This document shows positions 43,695-54,100 of a DNA stretch of 64,000 nucleotides, one piece after another. Each line of letters starts with the position of its first letter. Position 1 is the stretch's first letter. Source of the DNA: Pyxidicoccus sp. MSG2 (GTDB lineage: Bacteria; Myxococcota; Myxococcia; Myxococcales; Myxococcaceae); assembly GCF_026626705.1 (NCBI RefSeq), contig NZ_JAPNKC010000001.1, positions 11,680,001-11,744,000 of the forward strand, in the 5' to 3' direction. The notes below the pieces were generated by a model, which worked only from the letters and a program-made list of their open reading frames with translations, was not told the origin of the DNA and ran no database searches. Position numbers and translations under genes: made by a program.

Positions 43695-45137
43695 ATGAAG
43701 TTGCAGCGGGTCAACATGTTCGTGGAGTCAGAGCCCTTCCGCACGGCCTCTGGCGTTATCAATGGGCTCATCCAGGAGGAGCTGAAGCAGCTCGGCGCGG
43801 AGGTCACCCCCTTCTACAAACACCGGCTGGGCCGCGCCGACATGCTCATGCCAGTCGCCACCGCGGCCCGCGCGGTTCAACTCCAGGGACGCCCTCCGGC
43901 GGACCTCGCTGTGTACTGCGACCAGGGACTGTGGATCCGCCCGCCGGGCCCCGCGGTCGCGAAACAGTCGATGGTGGTGTTTCACGGGCTCATCGGCGGA
44001 CAGAACCTCTGGCTGGACAACCCCGCCGTGAATCAATACTGCGCCTACTCGCGCTACATGCGTGAGGCGCTGGTCTCACTGCTGACGATGCCCGACGTGC
44101 GCCAGCGCAAGTGCCTGGACCCCCAGGGCTTCTACAAGGTCAGCGACTTCGCGGCCGGGCTGCCCTGTGTCGCCGACATCAAGGGGGACGACCGAATGCT
44201 GGGCTCGGAACTGCCAGAGCAGATCGTCCGCTCCGCGGAGGCGGGGGATGTCCTCGGTCACGCGCTCCAGCCGCGCAAGCCGGACTGGTACGCCGTCCTC
44301 AACATCCTCGTCCACCTCAACCTGCAGTCGCGTGAGGCCGGCGGACCCAGATACCGCCTGGTCGTCGACGCGGAGGACTTCGCGCTCATCGACTACTCCT
44401 TCGGCCATGGCTTCCCGATGGACATGACCGGGCCGCGCTCCCTGCTGGACGCGCTGGGCATGACGGTGGGCGACCTGCTCATCCCCGTGCGCTTCCTCAG
44501 CCAGCCGGCGCTCTTCCAGTTCTTCAAGCTCGCGAAGTTCGGCCTCTCGTACAACGTCTACCCGGAGCCCTTCGGGTTCTATCCGCTGGAGTCCGTGTTC
44601 TACGGCTGCCCCGTCTACACGAACGGTATCGGCAACAACCGGTTCAACATGCCACCGGGGCACGGCGTCCGCGTCATCGAGAGCGTGGACATGGCCTTCG
44701 GTGACCCCTCCGCCTTCCAGGAGGTGGCCAGGGCCATCATCGAAGGCGTCCGCTCGCCCGAGGGCGTCACCCGCGACTGCGCGCGCGGCCGCGAGTACAT
44801 CCTTCGCCACTGGAGCCGCGAGGACTTCTCCCGGACCTGGCGGGCCTGCCTGGCACGCCTGGAGGCGCCGCTACCGGTGGCGGAGCCCTTCGAGTCGCTG
44901 CGGGTCCTGCGCAGCCCCATCGTGCGGCAGGTCGAAGAGGAGACGGGCCGCGTCGTCAGCGACTTCGAGCGGCTGACCCTGGAGCCGCGCGAGGTGGGGA
45001 TGATGCGCGAGGCGCTGGGCCAGCCCATGGGCGAGGTGCTGCGCGGCCTCGATGAGGCCAGCACGGACCTGCTCCAGGGGCTGTTCTCCCGGGGCGTGCT
45101 GACGCTCCGTCCCCAGGGCTACGACATGGGCCTGTGA
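43695..45137 (+). CDS. GT-B glycosyltransferase (GT4-like)
   Basis: A 480-residue cytosolic protein. YPEPFGFYPLESVFYGCPV near residue 295 contains the EX7E donor-binding motif of GT4-type retaining transferases. An N-terminal acceptor half carries SMVVFHGLIGGQNLWLD. The last ~75 residues (after RSPIVRQVEEETG) look like a separate small helical, possibly winged-helix domain of unknown role. GAGGAG lies at 43683-43688, six bases before the ATG. The gene follows the last NRPS gene by 75 bases on the same strand, so it is probably expressed with it. Sugar and acceptor are unknown. Confidence 0.7.
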   Translation: MKLQRVNMFVESEPFRTASGVINGLIQEELKQLGAEVTPFYKHRLGRADMLMPVATAARAVQLQGRPPADLAVYCDQGLWIRPPGPAVAKQSMVVFHGLIGGQNLWLDNPAVNQYCAYSRYMREALVSLLTMPDVRQRKCLDPQGFYKVSDFAAGLPCVADIKGDDRMLGSELPEQIVRSAEAGDVLGHALQPRKPDWYAVLNILVHLNLQSREAGGPRYRLVVDAEDFALIDYSFGHGFPMDMTGPRSLLDALGMTVGDLLIPVRFLSQPALFQFFKLAKFGLSYNVYPEPFGFYPLESVFYGCPVYTNGIGNNRFNMPPGHGVRVIESVDMAFGDPSAFQEVARAIIEGVRSPEGVTRDCARGREYILRHWSREDFSRTWRACLARLEAPLPVAEPFESLRVLRSPIVRQVEEETGRVVSDFERLTLEPREVGMMREALGQPMGEVLRGLDEASTDLLQGLFSRGVLTLRPQGYDMGL

Positions 45138-45148
45138 GAGGCGGCGCC

Positions 45149-46039
45149 TCACACCTCCGTTTCACCCATGCCCAGCTTCTTCCGAATCCGCCCCATCCGT
45201 TCGCCCAGCGCGGTCTGGACCTCGGGTGTCAGCGCCGTGCGGCTGTCACCCACCACGCCCTTGCGGATGAAGCCCATCTTGGTGGCGGCGCCCGAATGGA
45301 AGAGGCGCGTCCGCGCGTCGAAGCGCTCATGGTGCTTCTTCATGTAGGCGAAGCTGCACTTCTCCAGGATGTCGCCCATGCGGTCCTCCTCGAGGGTGAC
45401 GCCCAGGAAGCGCGCCACCTTCCGGATGTTGCCCTCCAGGTCCGCGCTCATGTCCTCGTAGCGGATGTGGAGGACGTTGGGATCCGCGCGGTGTGGCCAC
45501 CAGGACTCCAGGTGCGTCAGCCAATGGTTCACCATGCTGGAGTGGCGGATGAAGCCGGCGTCGAGGGGTTTCCAGAAGCCATTCACCAGGCCGACGTGGT
45601 GGTGGAGCGACACCATCGCATCCGCCGCGTTGCGGGTGACGTAGATGACGCGACTGTCCGGGGGGGGAGCCACCATCCCGTAGTACAGGTGCGTCTTCAT
45701 GATGCGGGGGGAGGGCATTGCGTCCATCACCTCCTTGGCGAACATCTTGAACGCGAGGCCATCCAGATCGGGGGCCACCTGGTAGATGTGCTCGAACTCG
45801 CCCCGGCCGCCCGTGAGGACCTGGTAGACGATCTGCTGCATCCACGTCGTGCCCGTCTTGGGCGCGGAGGCCACATAGATGTCCCCGGGCCGTGGCTTGA
45901 TCAGGATGTGGCGCATCCGGAGCACCAACAGTGCCTGGTACGCCATGCCCACCCTGTTGCTGATGGGGATCAGGAACATGTTGAAGAAGCCCAGCACCCC
46001 GATAAGGGCGCGCTGCTTGAGTGTCAGGCCAGTCGTCAT
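45149..46039 (-). CDS. PAPS-dependent sulfotransferase
   Basis: A 296-residue cytosolic-type sulfotransferase that moves sulfate from PAPS to a hydroxyl or amine. The 5'-phosphosulfate loop is SAPKTGTTWMQQIVYQVL near residue 58 and the 3'-phosphate site is VIYVTRNAADAMVSLHHHVG. The C-terminal RKGVVGDSRTALTPE matches the conserved RKGxxGDW-type loop. I start at ATG 46039, where GGGAG lies eight bases upstream; the frame stays open further upstream but has no ribosome site. It converges with the glycosyltransferase gene (11-base gap). Targets in the NRPS product could be tyrosine-type phenols, the PKS hydroxyl, Thr or a sugar; this is inference. Confidence 0.92.
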   Translation of the reverse strand: MTTGLTLKQRALIGVLGFFNMFLIPISNRVGMAYQALLVLRMRHILIKPRPGDIYVASAPKTGTTWMQQIVYQVLTGGRGEFEHIYQVAPDLDGLAFKMFAKEVMDAMPSPRIMKTHLYYGMVAPPPDSRVIYVTRNAADAMVSLHHHVGLVNGFWKPLDAGFIRHSSMVNHWLTHLESWWPHRADPNVLHIRYEDMSADLEGNIRKVARFLGVTLEEDRMGDILEKCSFAYMKKHHERFDARTRLFHSGAATKMGFIRKGVVGDSRTALTPEVQTALGERMGRIRKKLGMGETEV

Positions 46040-46352
46040 GCCGTGCTCTCCCTCTTGGCGAAGCCCCATGGATATACACGGGTTTCTTCCACGAACCCGG
46101 TCGGATCTGCCGGATGACAGAGCGGGGCGGACGGGCGCTGGGACTCTGCGGCATGGCCCTGGCTCACACGGGGTGGAGTGGCGCGGGGCCAAAACCACCC
46201 AGGTCCGTCCGTAGGTCGTTGATACACGCTGCCTGCCGCAGCGCGTTTCCGGAGCACGCCCGCTCTCGACTTCGGTGATTCGCGACCACCGCCTCGCGGT
46301 TGCTACAGTCGACGCTCGCGGGTTGACGCGTATCCCGGGGGCGACAGCAATC
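46040..46352. other. Divergent intergenic region between sulfotransferase and DUF4157 genes
   Basis: This 313-base stretch has no convincing gene. It must contain the promoters of two divergent genes. TTGACG at 46323-46328 resembles a -35 but would place the start point beyond the ATG at 46353. No terminator or strong inverted repeat was found. Confidence 0.6.
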
Positions 46353-48080
46353 ATGGAAATCGTCACGACGCGGAGCAGCGGCGAGCCACTGCCGGAGCGA
46401 CTCCAGCGAGTCCTCGAACAGCTCTCAGGCTACGACCTGAGCGACGTGCGCGTGCACGCGGACTCACCCTGGCCGGCGCGCCTCGGTGCGCGGGCCTTCG
46501 TCCTTGGAAGCGACATCCACCTGTCATCCGGGGCCGAGGACGCGCTCGAGCACGAGGCGTGGCACGTGGTCCAGCAGAAGCAGGGGAGGGTGCGCGCGAC
46601 CAGGACCACGGGCTTCGATGCACACCCGTTCGGAGCGCTGGCGCTGAATGACGAGGAGTCCCTCGAGCGCGAGGCCGACACGATGGGATGCGTGGCACGC
46701 AAACTGGTGCGGCGGGGCGAGCGCCTCTCCATGCGCGGAACGCCGCGTGTCGCGATGACGCGGTGGCCCGTCGTTCAACGCCAGGTGACCGTCAGCGGCA
46801 TCGAGATCGGCAAACCGGCCAGGTTCGAGGAGGAGATCAAGAACCGGTTGTTCTTGGTGGGCTCCGATGTCGTCGACTTCACCAACATCGTCACCGACAT
46901 GCTCAATGAGCACCTCGTCTTCAACACCTGGTCGGACGTGAAGAAGGAGATTCTCGTCCGTGAGGTCGGCTACCAGGCCGTGAACACGATGCGGGAACTG
47001 GCGACCGTGCACGCCGACCGATTCGCGAAGGCAGACAAGCGATACAAGAAGGAGATCGACAAGGCCAAGCGCGACAAGTCCAAGAAGGTCGACAAGGCGT
47101 TCTCGACCGAGCTCGAGGAAAGAATCTACGACGAGGAGCGCCTCATCCGCTGGGGGAACGCGTCGTATCTCAAGTACAAGGCCAGGAATCGCCAGTTGTT
47201 CCAGTGGCTCCAGGGGACGCGGAAAGAGGACCCCCTCGTGATGAACTGCTGGGAGGCCGTCATCTATGCGCTCGTGAAGACGGAGCTCGTCCACAAGAGC
47301 TACATCACCTGGTGCATCCGGCAGGACGAGGCCAGCAATGCCGACATGGTGGGACTGAGCAATCCCAACAACCTGGCCGCGAGCATGCTCAAGAACATGG
47401 ACTACTTCTTCTGGGCTTCAGACGGAAGTTGCGGCATGGCTCGCAAAGACAAGCGGATTTCGCCGCCAGTGGATGAGAAGAGCAAGATCATCAGGATTGC
47501 GAAGGACAGGGTCATCCCCAAGGGGCGCATCCTGATGTTCGGGGTCAACGAGCATGTCGCGCTGTCCACAGGGACACTCCGTAACGGCAGGCACGGCATT
47601 CTCGAGCTCGATGGGTCCACCAATACCATCCAGGAGAGCACCATCGAGGGGCTCAAGGGCACCTACCTGACGTCCATGGTCGTCGCTCCGTTCCCTATTG
47701 CTCCCGCGGGCTCGGTCCGCGTCGTGGAAGAGGACGTCGACAAGACGCAGAAGCGGATGGACATCAAGAGTCAGACCCTCGCGGAGTACCAGTTGAAGAA
47801 GGACGACGTGGAGGCCTTGACCCAGAAGAAGATCGCAGAGCTCCAGAAGTACAAGGAGCATCCAGGGAATCTGCAATTCGAGCCGGAGATCAACGAGCTC
47901 ATCGAAGACCAGCGGAAGGCGTGCCGCCGGGAGTGCGAGCGACTCGACAGCGAGGCCACCGCGAAGTTCGAGAGGGTTTTCAACGAGTGGCTCCAGGAGC
48001 GCACGCCTCCGAACCTCGACGTCATCACCCTCCAATACCAGGCGAGTGACCCCTACGAAGGAGCGGTCGTCCTTCTCTAG
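46353..48080 (+). CDS. DUF4157 protein with a possible cysteine-hydrolase region
   Basis: A 575-residue protein. Residues ~10-85 form the DUF4157 (eCIS core) domain: GYDLSDVRVHADSPWPARLG, ARAFVLGSDIHLSSG and H67-E-A-W-H71, a zinc-metalloprotease-like HExxH. A lysine-rich linker (~205-260) follows. A second region has MNCWEAVIYALVKTEL (Cys299) and FGVNEHVALSTG (His401), then ELDG, an order like NlpC/P60 or papain-like cysteine hydrolases. The last 100 residues are charged and helical. ATG 46353 has GGGGGCGA upstream; GTG 46275 would add 26 residues before the domain. DUF4157 often marks proteins linked to contractile injection systems or polymorphic toxins; no such machinery is in view. The catalytic assignment is inference. 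Confidence 0.72.
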   Translation: MEIVTTRSSGEPLPERLQRVLEQLSGYDLSDVRVHADSPWPARLGARAFVLGSDIHLSSGAEDALEHEAWHVVQQKQGRVRATRTTGFDAHPFGALALNDEESLEREADTMGCVARKLVRRGERLSMRGTPRVAMTRWPVVQRQVTVSGIEIGKPARFEEEIKNRLFLVGSDVVDFTNIVTDMLNEHLVFNTWSDVKKEILVREVGYQAVNTMRELATVHADRFAKADKRYKKEIDKAKRDKSKKVDKAFSTELEERIYDEERLIRWGNASYLKYKARNRQLFQWLQGTRKEDPLVMNCWEAVIYALVKTELVHKSYITWCIRQDEASNADMVGLSNPNNLAASMLKNMDYFFWASDGSCGMARKDKRISPPVDEKSKIIRIAKDRVIPKGRILMFGVNEHVALSTGTLRNGRHGILELDGSTNTIQESTIEGLKGTYLTSMVVAPFPIAPAGSVRVVEEDVDKTQKRMDIKSQTLAEYQLKKDDVEALTQKKIAELQKYKEHPGNLQFEPEINELIEDQRKACRRECERLDSEATAKFERVFNEWLQERTPPNLDVITLQYQASDPYEGAVVLL

Positions 48081-48130
48081 CCGGAGCCCCCGCGCTTCGA
48101 CCCCGTCCGCCCCTTCCTCGTAGGAACGTC

Positions 48131-51100
48131 ATGTCCTTCGCCTACCTCCTCCAGCAGTTTGACGCCATCGGTCCGATGGGGCCTCGCGCCCCCATCACCA
48201 TCGACCAGGGCTTCACGGGCTCGGCCGAGCTGTCGGCCATGTTCCTGTCCGTGCTCGGTACGGAATCGCTCACGCTCAACGTCGTCACCGCGCAGACGTC
48301 CCGCTCCGAGGACCATCTCGAGCTCGTCGGCACGGCGTCCCTCCTTGGCATGACGGATGCCCAGGTGACGTTCCTGGCCCGCGAGCTCGGGGGAGAGCTC
48401 TTCGTCACGCTGGACGTCCTGCTCCCCGGCGGCTTCTCCTTCTCCAGCGTCCTCCCCTTGCTGCCGGACCAGGTGACTGCGCGAGTGGATGCGCTCAGCG
48501 GGGACAAGATCACAGAGCCCCATTTCCTGAACCGGCTCAGCCTGGGGACCGGCCATCTGCTCTTCTCGAGCCGCGCCTACGTTGACGAGAAGAGCTCCAA
48601 CCCGCTCGTGCCGGGACTCAACTTCGCGGGAGAGCTCTACTTCATGGGCCTGCTCTTCCCCGCGAAGTTCCTCCTGAAGAAGGATGGGCCCGTCCAGCTC
48701 ACGGGCCCTCTCAATGAGTTCCGACCGGAAGCCGACCCCATGGAGTTCCTCGGGGTCCGGCTCTCCGCGCCGCTGGCGCTCGGCTTCGACAGCCTGGGGC
48801 CTCTCTCCGTCAAGCAGGCTCGGCTCTTCCTGAAGTCTGGTTTCGACGCGCACCATCGTGACTATGTGGTCAGTGCCACGCAGGACCCGGGCGTCTACGT
48901 TCTCATCGACGCGGAGCTCGGGGGGCGCCCCGTCCAGCTCGTTGGCGCATACGATGTCCTCGACACCCCGACGACCGTCGACATCCAAGGACGGTTCACG
49001 GACTTCGGCATCTCGGGCTTCGCGAGCCTCTCCCAAACGGTCGGTGTCGACGGCTTCGAGCAGACGCTGCCCGAGGAGTTCCCCACGGACGCGGGGCTCT
49101 CCATCACCGAGCTCGGCGTGTCCTTCGACTACGTCACCTATGCCATTTCCAGGCTCGTCCTGGGAGTCGGCGCCCGGGTGGATTGGGAGATTCTTCCGGA
49201 CGTCATGACGTTGAAGGAGGTGGGGCTCACCTTCACCATCTCCGAGCCCTTCAGCCGCGCCCGGACCATCATTCCCACGCTCACGGGCCTGCTGGCCTTC
49301 AAGAAGTTCAGCTTGGCGGCCTTCGCGGAGTACCCCACCTGGCGCTTCGGCGCGGGCCTGCCCGTCGGGGAGACGCTCCCGCTCGGCGACGTCATCGAGT
49401 CCTTCCTGCCGGGCGAGACGGAGCTGCCGCCTCTCACCATCCAGCAGCTCCTGCTCCAGGCCTCGCCCAGGGAGAAGAAGGTGTACCTGAGCGCGACGCT
49501 CCAGGACCTTCTCTCCATTCCCGTCGGTGCCACGGCCTTCGAGGTGGCCGGCTTCAACCTCGTCGTCGACCATGACAAGGCCCGGGGCGGCGCCAATGCC
49601 GTGGTCTCGGCGCGACTGCGGATGGCGGAGACCACCGTCATCCTGAGCGGAGAGGTCCGCCAGGGCCTCATCCTTTCCGGCTCCCTCCAGGGCTTCGAGC
49701 TCAAGAAGTTCTGGTCCCTCGTCTCGGGCGGCGAGTCGCTCCCAGAGGAGGTGCCCGACATCGTCTTCGAGACGCTCAGCTTCCGCGTCGACACGAAGAC
49801 GCGCGCGTTCTCGGTGCTCGGCAACGCGGTGGTGGATTGGGACCAGCTCACCGAAAAGGGCTCTCTCCGGACCGCCGTGGAGTTCTCCCTGACGCGCGAG
49901 GTCTCCGGCAGTCCGGGCGCCACGGTCTCCGCGTTCCGCGCGAACCTGAGCCTCCAGGGCGAGGGGCCGGTGCCCGTCGCCGAGGGACTGTCGCTCGGGA
50001 GGTTCAACCTCCTGTTCAGCTACCAGACGGGCACGAGCTGGCAGCTCTCCGGCGGCGTGAGCGCGAACCTCTTCGACACGGTGCTCGACCTCCAGGCGGG
50101 CTACGAGTCCACCCAGGGCATCCAGAAGATGAAGCTCCGCGCGATGGCGTCGCCGGAGCTGACGCTCATCGACCTGAAGGGCGTGGGGTCCTACTCGTTC
50201 AAGCAGTTCGACCTCCTGCTCGACCGCCGAAGCCTCGACGGCGGCAAGAAGACGACGTACTTCGACCTCCGCCTGGCCTCGACGTTGGAGATGGATTCCC
50301 TCTTCAAGCTCGGCGGCTACCTGAGCATCAGCAACACCGCCGAGGGCAGGAAGGCGCTCGTCTTCAGGCCGAACCCGGGCTCGACGGCGTTCCAGCTCGA
50401 CTTCCCGACAGGGGAGGGACTCGGCTTCCGCGGTGAGCTGTTCGAGGTGGGCGTCGTCAAGGAGTCCGCGAGCGCGGGGTGGAGCTTCACGGGGACGACC
50501 ACCCTGGGCTTCACTGGTATCTCCAGCGGTCTCGCCCAGGTGCTCCCCACCAAGGTCACCGCGAAGCTCGTCGCCGGCAAGACGGCGGCCAGCCTCTCGG
50601 CGGTGAATGTCTCCGGCCCCATCGACTTCGCGCTGCCCAGGGCCAACGGCAAGGACCTCGGCAAGGTGGTCATCCAGCTCACCGAGCTGGGCATCTCCAT
50701 CAAGCCGCAGCTCGGGCTGGTGCTGGAGGCCGGGCTCGGGCTTCCGGCGGAGCTCAACACGTACCTCGGCGCGCAGCTGTTCCGCGTCTACCAGCCGGGC
50801 AATCCGCTCACCCTGGCTCGCACCCGGTTCACCATCTCGGGAACCGGCGTTGCCATGCAGGTGCTCAGCTCACCATTCACCGGAGCCAACGCCGTCGTCG
50901 TCAACAACGAGGCCTGGTACGACGTCGACTTCGGGAAGTACGGCGCCATCAGCTTCAAGATGCCGACGTTCGTCTACGACGGCATCACGCAGTACTTCGA
51001 GGCCGGCGGCGGGGTGAAGGTGACGCGGCCGCTCGCGCTGCCCCTCGCGCCACTCAAGCTCTTCCTGGAGGCCTGCGGGGCGAAGGGAATGGCGGACATC

Positions 51101-54100
51101 TTCCCGGACGCGATTCCCATCGAGGCGCTCGACCTGGTCGACAAGAACAACGACCTGAAGATCGACGAGCTCGTCACCTTCCTGAAGAAGGCCGGCGGCG
51201 TCCCCAACGAGGTCGTCTCCGCGCTGAAGCAGGCCGGCAAGGTGCTCAACCGCTTCCCGGACGGGTTCAAGCAGTACCTCCAGCTCGAAGTGCCGGAGCA
51301 GATCGAGTTCAAGTTCGGCTTCTCACCGGCGGGCCGCATCAGCCTCGGGCTGCTGGCGCCGAAGACGCCGGTGCGCGTCCTCTTCCCGTCCGTGGTGCAG
51401 AGCTACGTGCCCATGCCCGGGCTCGTCGGCATCGAGGTGCGGAAGTTCTCCGTGGGCACGCTCCTGTCCGGCTCGCTGTTCTACGGCGAGGTCGACGCGC
51501 TCATCGACCAGTTCGACCTCCCGTCGCTCGCCGTCTCGCTGATGCTGCCCCGCAGCGACAGCTTCCCGCTGCCCACGTCGGACCAGCTCCAGCGGCGCAT
51601 CATCCTGGACGACGTGTTCTGCATCATCCCCGTCTCGCAGGGCCTGCCCGTTCCGCTCCCGGTCTTCTACGACGAGCTCGGGTTCCAGTACCTGGGCATC
51701 GAAGGCCTGGGCCTCCAGGCGCACGTCGGCTTCTCGAAGCCGAAGCTCGACGGGGCCGCGGCCATGGCCGTGTTCCAGGCCTTCAATCAGTTCTTCAACG
51801 ACCGCAAGGCGCTGTTGGATCCGAACACGGCGCCGGGAGGCGTGGACCTCGCGTTCAAGTTCCACGACGAGTTCCTCCAGGCGCCCGAGTACCTCGGCAA
51901 CGGCCTGCTCGGGACGAAGGGCAAGACGGTCACCGTCGGCGCGTGGAAGTACATCGCGTCGCTGATGAACTTCGGGAAGACGTTCTCCATCAACGACTGC
52001 ATCGGCTCGATTCCCATCGAGAACCGCGTCGGCAGCGCGGAGTACCGCTTCGCCTTCATGAAGTTCGACGCGGACTGGCTGCTCACCACGCCGGCCGAGT
52101 TCCGCAAGGGCGGCTTTCAGCGGCTGAAGCTCAGCGAGAGCGACCGCGACGACTTCATGACCGTCCTGCCCTCGGTGTCGAGCACCTCGGGCCAGGGGCA
52201 GACGGGCAACGAGGAGGGGCTCGTCGCGTTCGTGCGCGGGCAGGCGGACCTCGAGTTCATCCGCATGGAGGCGGCCTTCGGACTCGCCGCGTCCGGCTCC
52301 ATGGGCTTCAACACGGGGTTCAAGGTCGACGGGAAGATTGGCGTCACCGAGCTGGAGCTCTCCGGCGCGGTCATGGTGAACGCGCCGCTGGCCACGGATG
52401 TCCCGGCCGCTCCTGTGCTGCAGGCAGCCACGCCCCCCCAGCAGGCAACCCCGGCACCCCAGGCCCTGTCCTTCAACGGGAAGGACACCCGCATCGAGAT
52501 TCCCGCGTCCGACACCCTCGTCCTGCCCGAGTACACCGTCGAGCTGTGGATGCGGTCGGCGAAGGACCAGTCCTCGGAGTGGGCCGACGTCTTCGGGGTC
52601 GACACGCGGAAGGGCGGGCTCTGGCGGAACAGCTTCCTGGCCCTCAACGCAAACTCCAGCTTCTACCACCACCGGTTCACGGACGCGGGTGGTGGCAACT
52701 CGGGCGCGCCGAACACGGCCAACGGCACCGTCACCTGGGGCCAGTGGCAGCACGTGGCGATTACGAACGACGGTGTCACCGCGAAGACCTATGTCGACGG
52801 CAAGGAGCTCGCGAGCGGGCCGGTGAACGGGGCGCTCGTCATGTTCAAGGACACCGTCTGGGTCAGCAAGGTGTCGAACCAGGGGCTCCCCTGGAAGGGA
52901 GACCTCGCGGAGATTCGCATCTGGAAGCGCGCCCGGAGTGCCGCGGAGCTCGCGGGCAGCATGTCCGAGCGCCTGGACGCCGGCACCCAGGACCTCGTGT
53001 CCCTGTACCGCTTCGACACGGACACAGGCTCACGGGCCATCGACCTCTGCGGCAGGAACCACGGCACCATCACCAACGCCCGCTTCATCCCGTGTGACCT
53101 GCTGTCGCTGCGTGGCCTCGTGTTCGACGGGAAGGACGACTACGTCGAGGCGCAGGACTCGGCGAGTCTCCGCCTTGGCACGTACACGGCCGAGGTCTGG
53201 TTCAAGCCGAAGCAGGCCACGCAGGAGTGGACGGGCCTTTTCGGGAAGAAGGGCCGCAACTACGCCATCTACCTCCACCAGCAGGGCTTCGTTCATCACC
53301 GGTTCCACTCCGCCGCCGGCACGAACGATGGTGCTCCCAACACGCCTCCTGGTGTCGTCGTGTGGAACCAGTGGAACCACGTGGCCATCACCAACGACGG
53401 CAAGACGGCGCGCACCTACGTCAATGGCGTGAAGCAGGCCGAGGGACCTGTCACGGGCGCCCTCGTCATCGACAACGAGCGGGTGTCGTTCGGCCGCAAC
53501 CCGGACGCGACGAGCAACCAGTACTTCGCGGGCGAGATCTCCGAGGTCCGACTCTGGTCTCGCATCCGGTCTCCCGAGGAACTCACGGGGAACATGCGCC
53601 GGCGGCTCGGCGCGACGGAGCAGGGCCTCGTCAGCCTGTGGCGCTTCTCCGAGGCGACCGGCAACACCCTCGTCGATGCCTGCGCGCGGAACCCGGGCCG
53701 CATCGAGATGCAGGCGGCCGCGGAGCCCGCGAAGCTGCGTCACGACGGCCTCGTTCTCAACGGGAAGAGTGACTCCGCGCTCATTGCATCCACGGACAAG
53801 TTCAAGACGGGCCAGTACACCATCGAGGCGTGGGTCCGTCCCGACAAGGACCCGGCGGGCTCGTGGCAGTGCGTCTGGGGCGGCAGCGGGAAGGCCCCCA
53901 AGCTCTATGTGAGCAACAACGGCATCGTCTCCCATCGCTATACGGCGCTCGTCACGGCCACGGAGGAGCGGGCCTGCGTCCTCAACACTCCGGTGAATGC
54001 GCTGCGGTTCGGAGAGTGGAATCACCTCGCCATCACGAATGACGGGACGACGTGCGCCGTCTTCGTCAACGGAGCCCTCGGCGCCCAGGAGAAGATGCCG

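Noticed and set aside
45149..46039. Sulfotransferase as part of a sulfotransferase-thioesterase decarboxylating release system
   Set aside because: There is no thioesterase partner, and the gene is on the opposite strand as a stand-alone enzyme.
46040..46366. N-terminal extension of the sulfotransferase
   Set aside because: The added residues are low-complexity and fit no sulfotransferase; ATG 46039 has a good ribosome site.
50479..53097. An 872-codon frame within the giant LamG gene in another plus frame
   Set aside because: Arg/Gly/Pro-rich shadow frame; the LamG motifs are all in the main frame.
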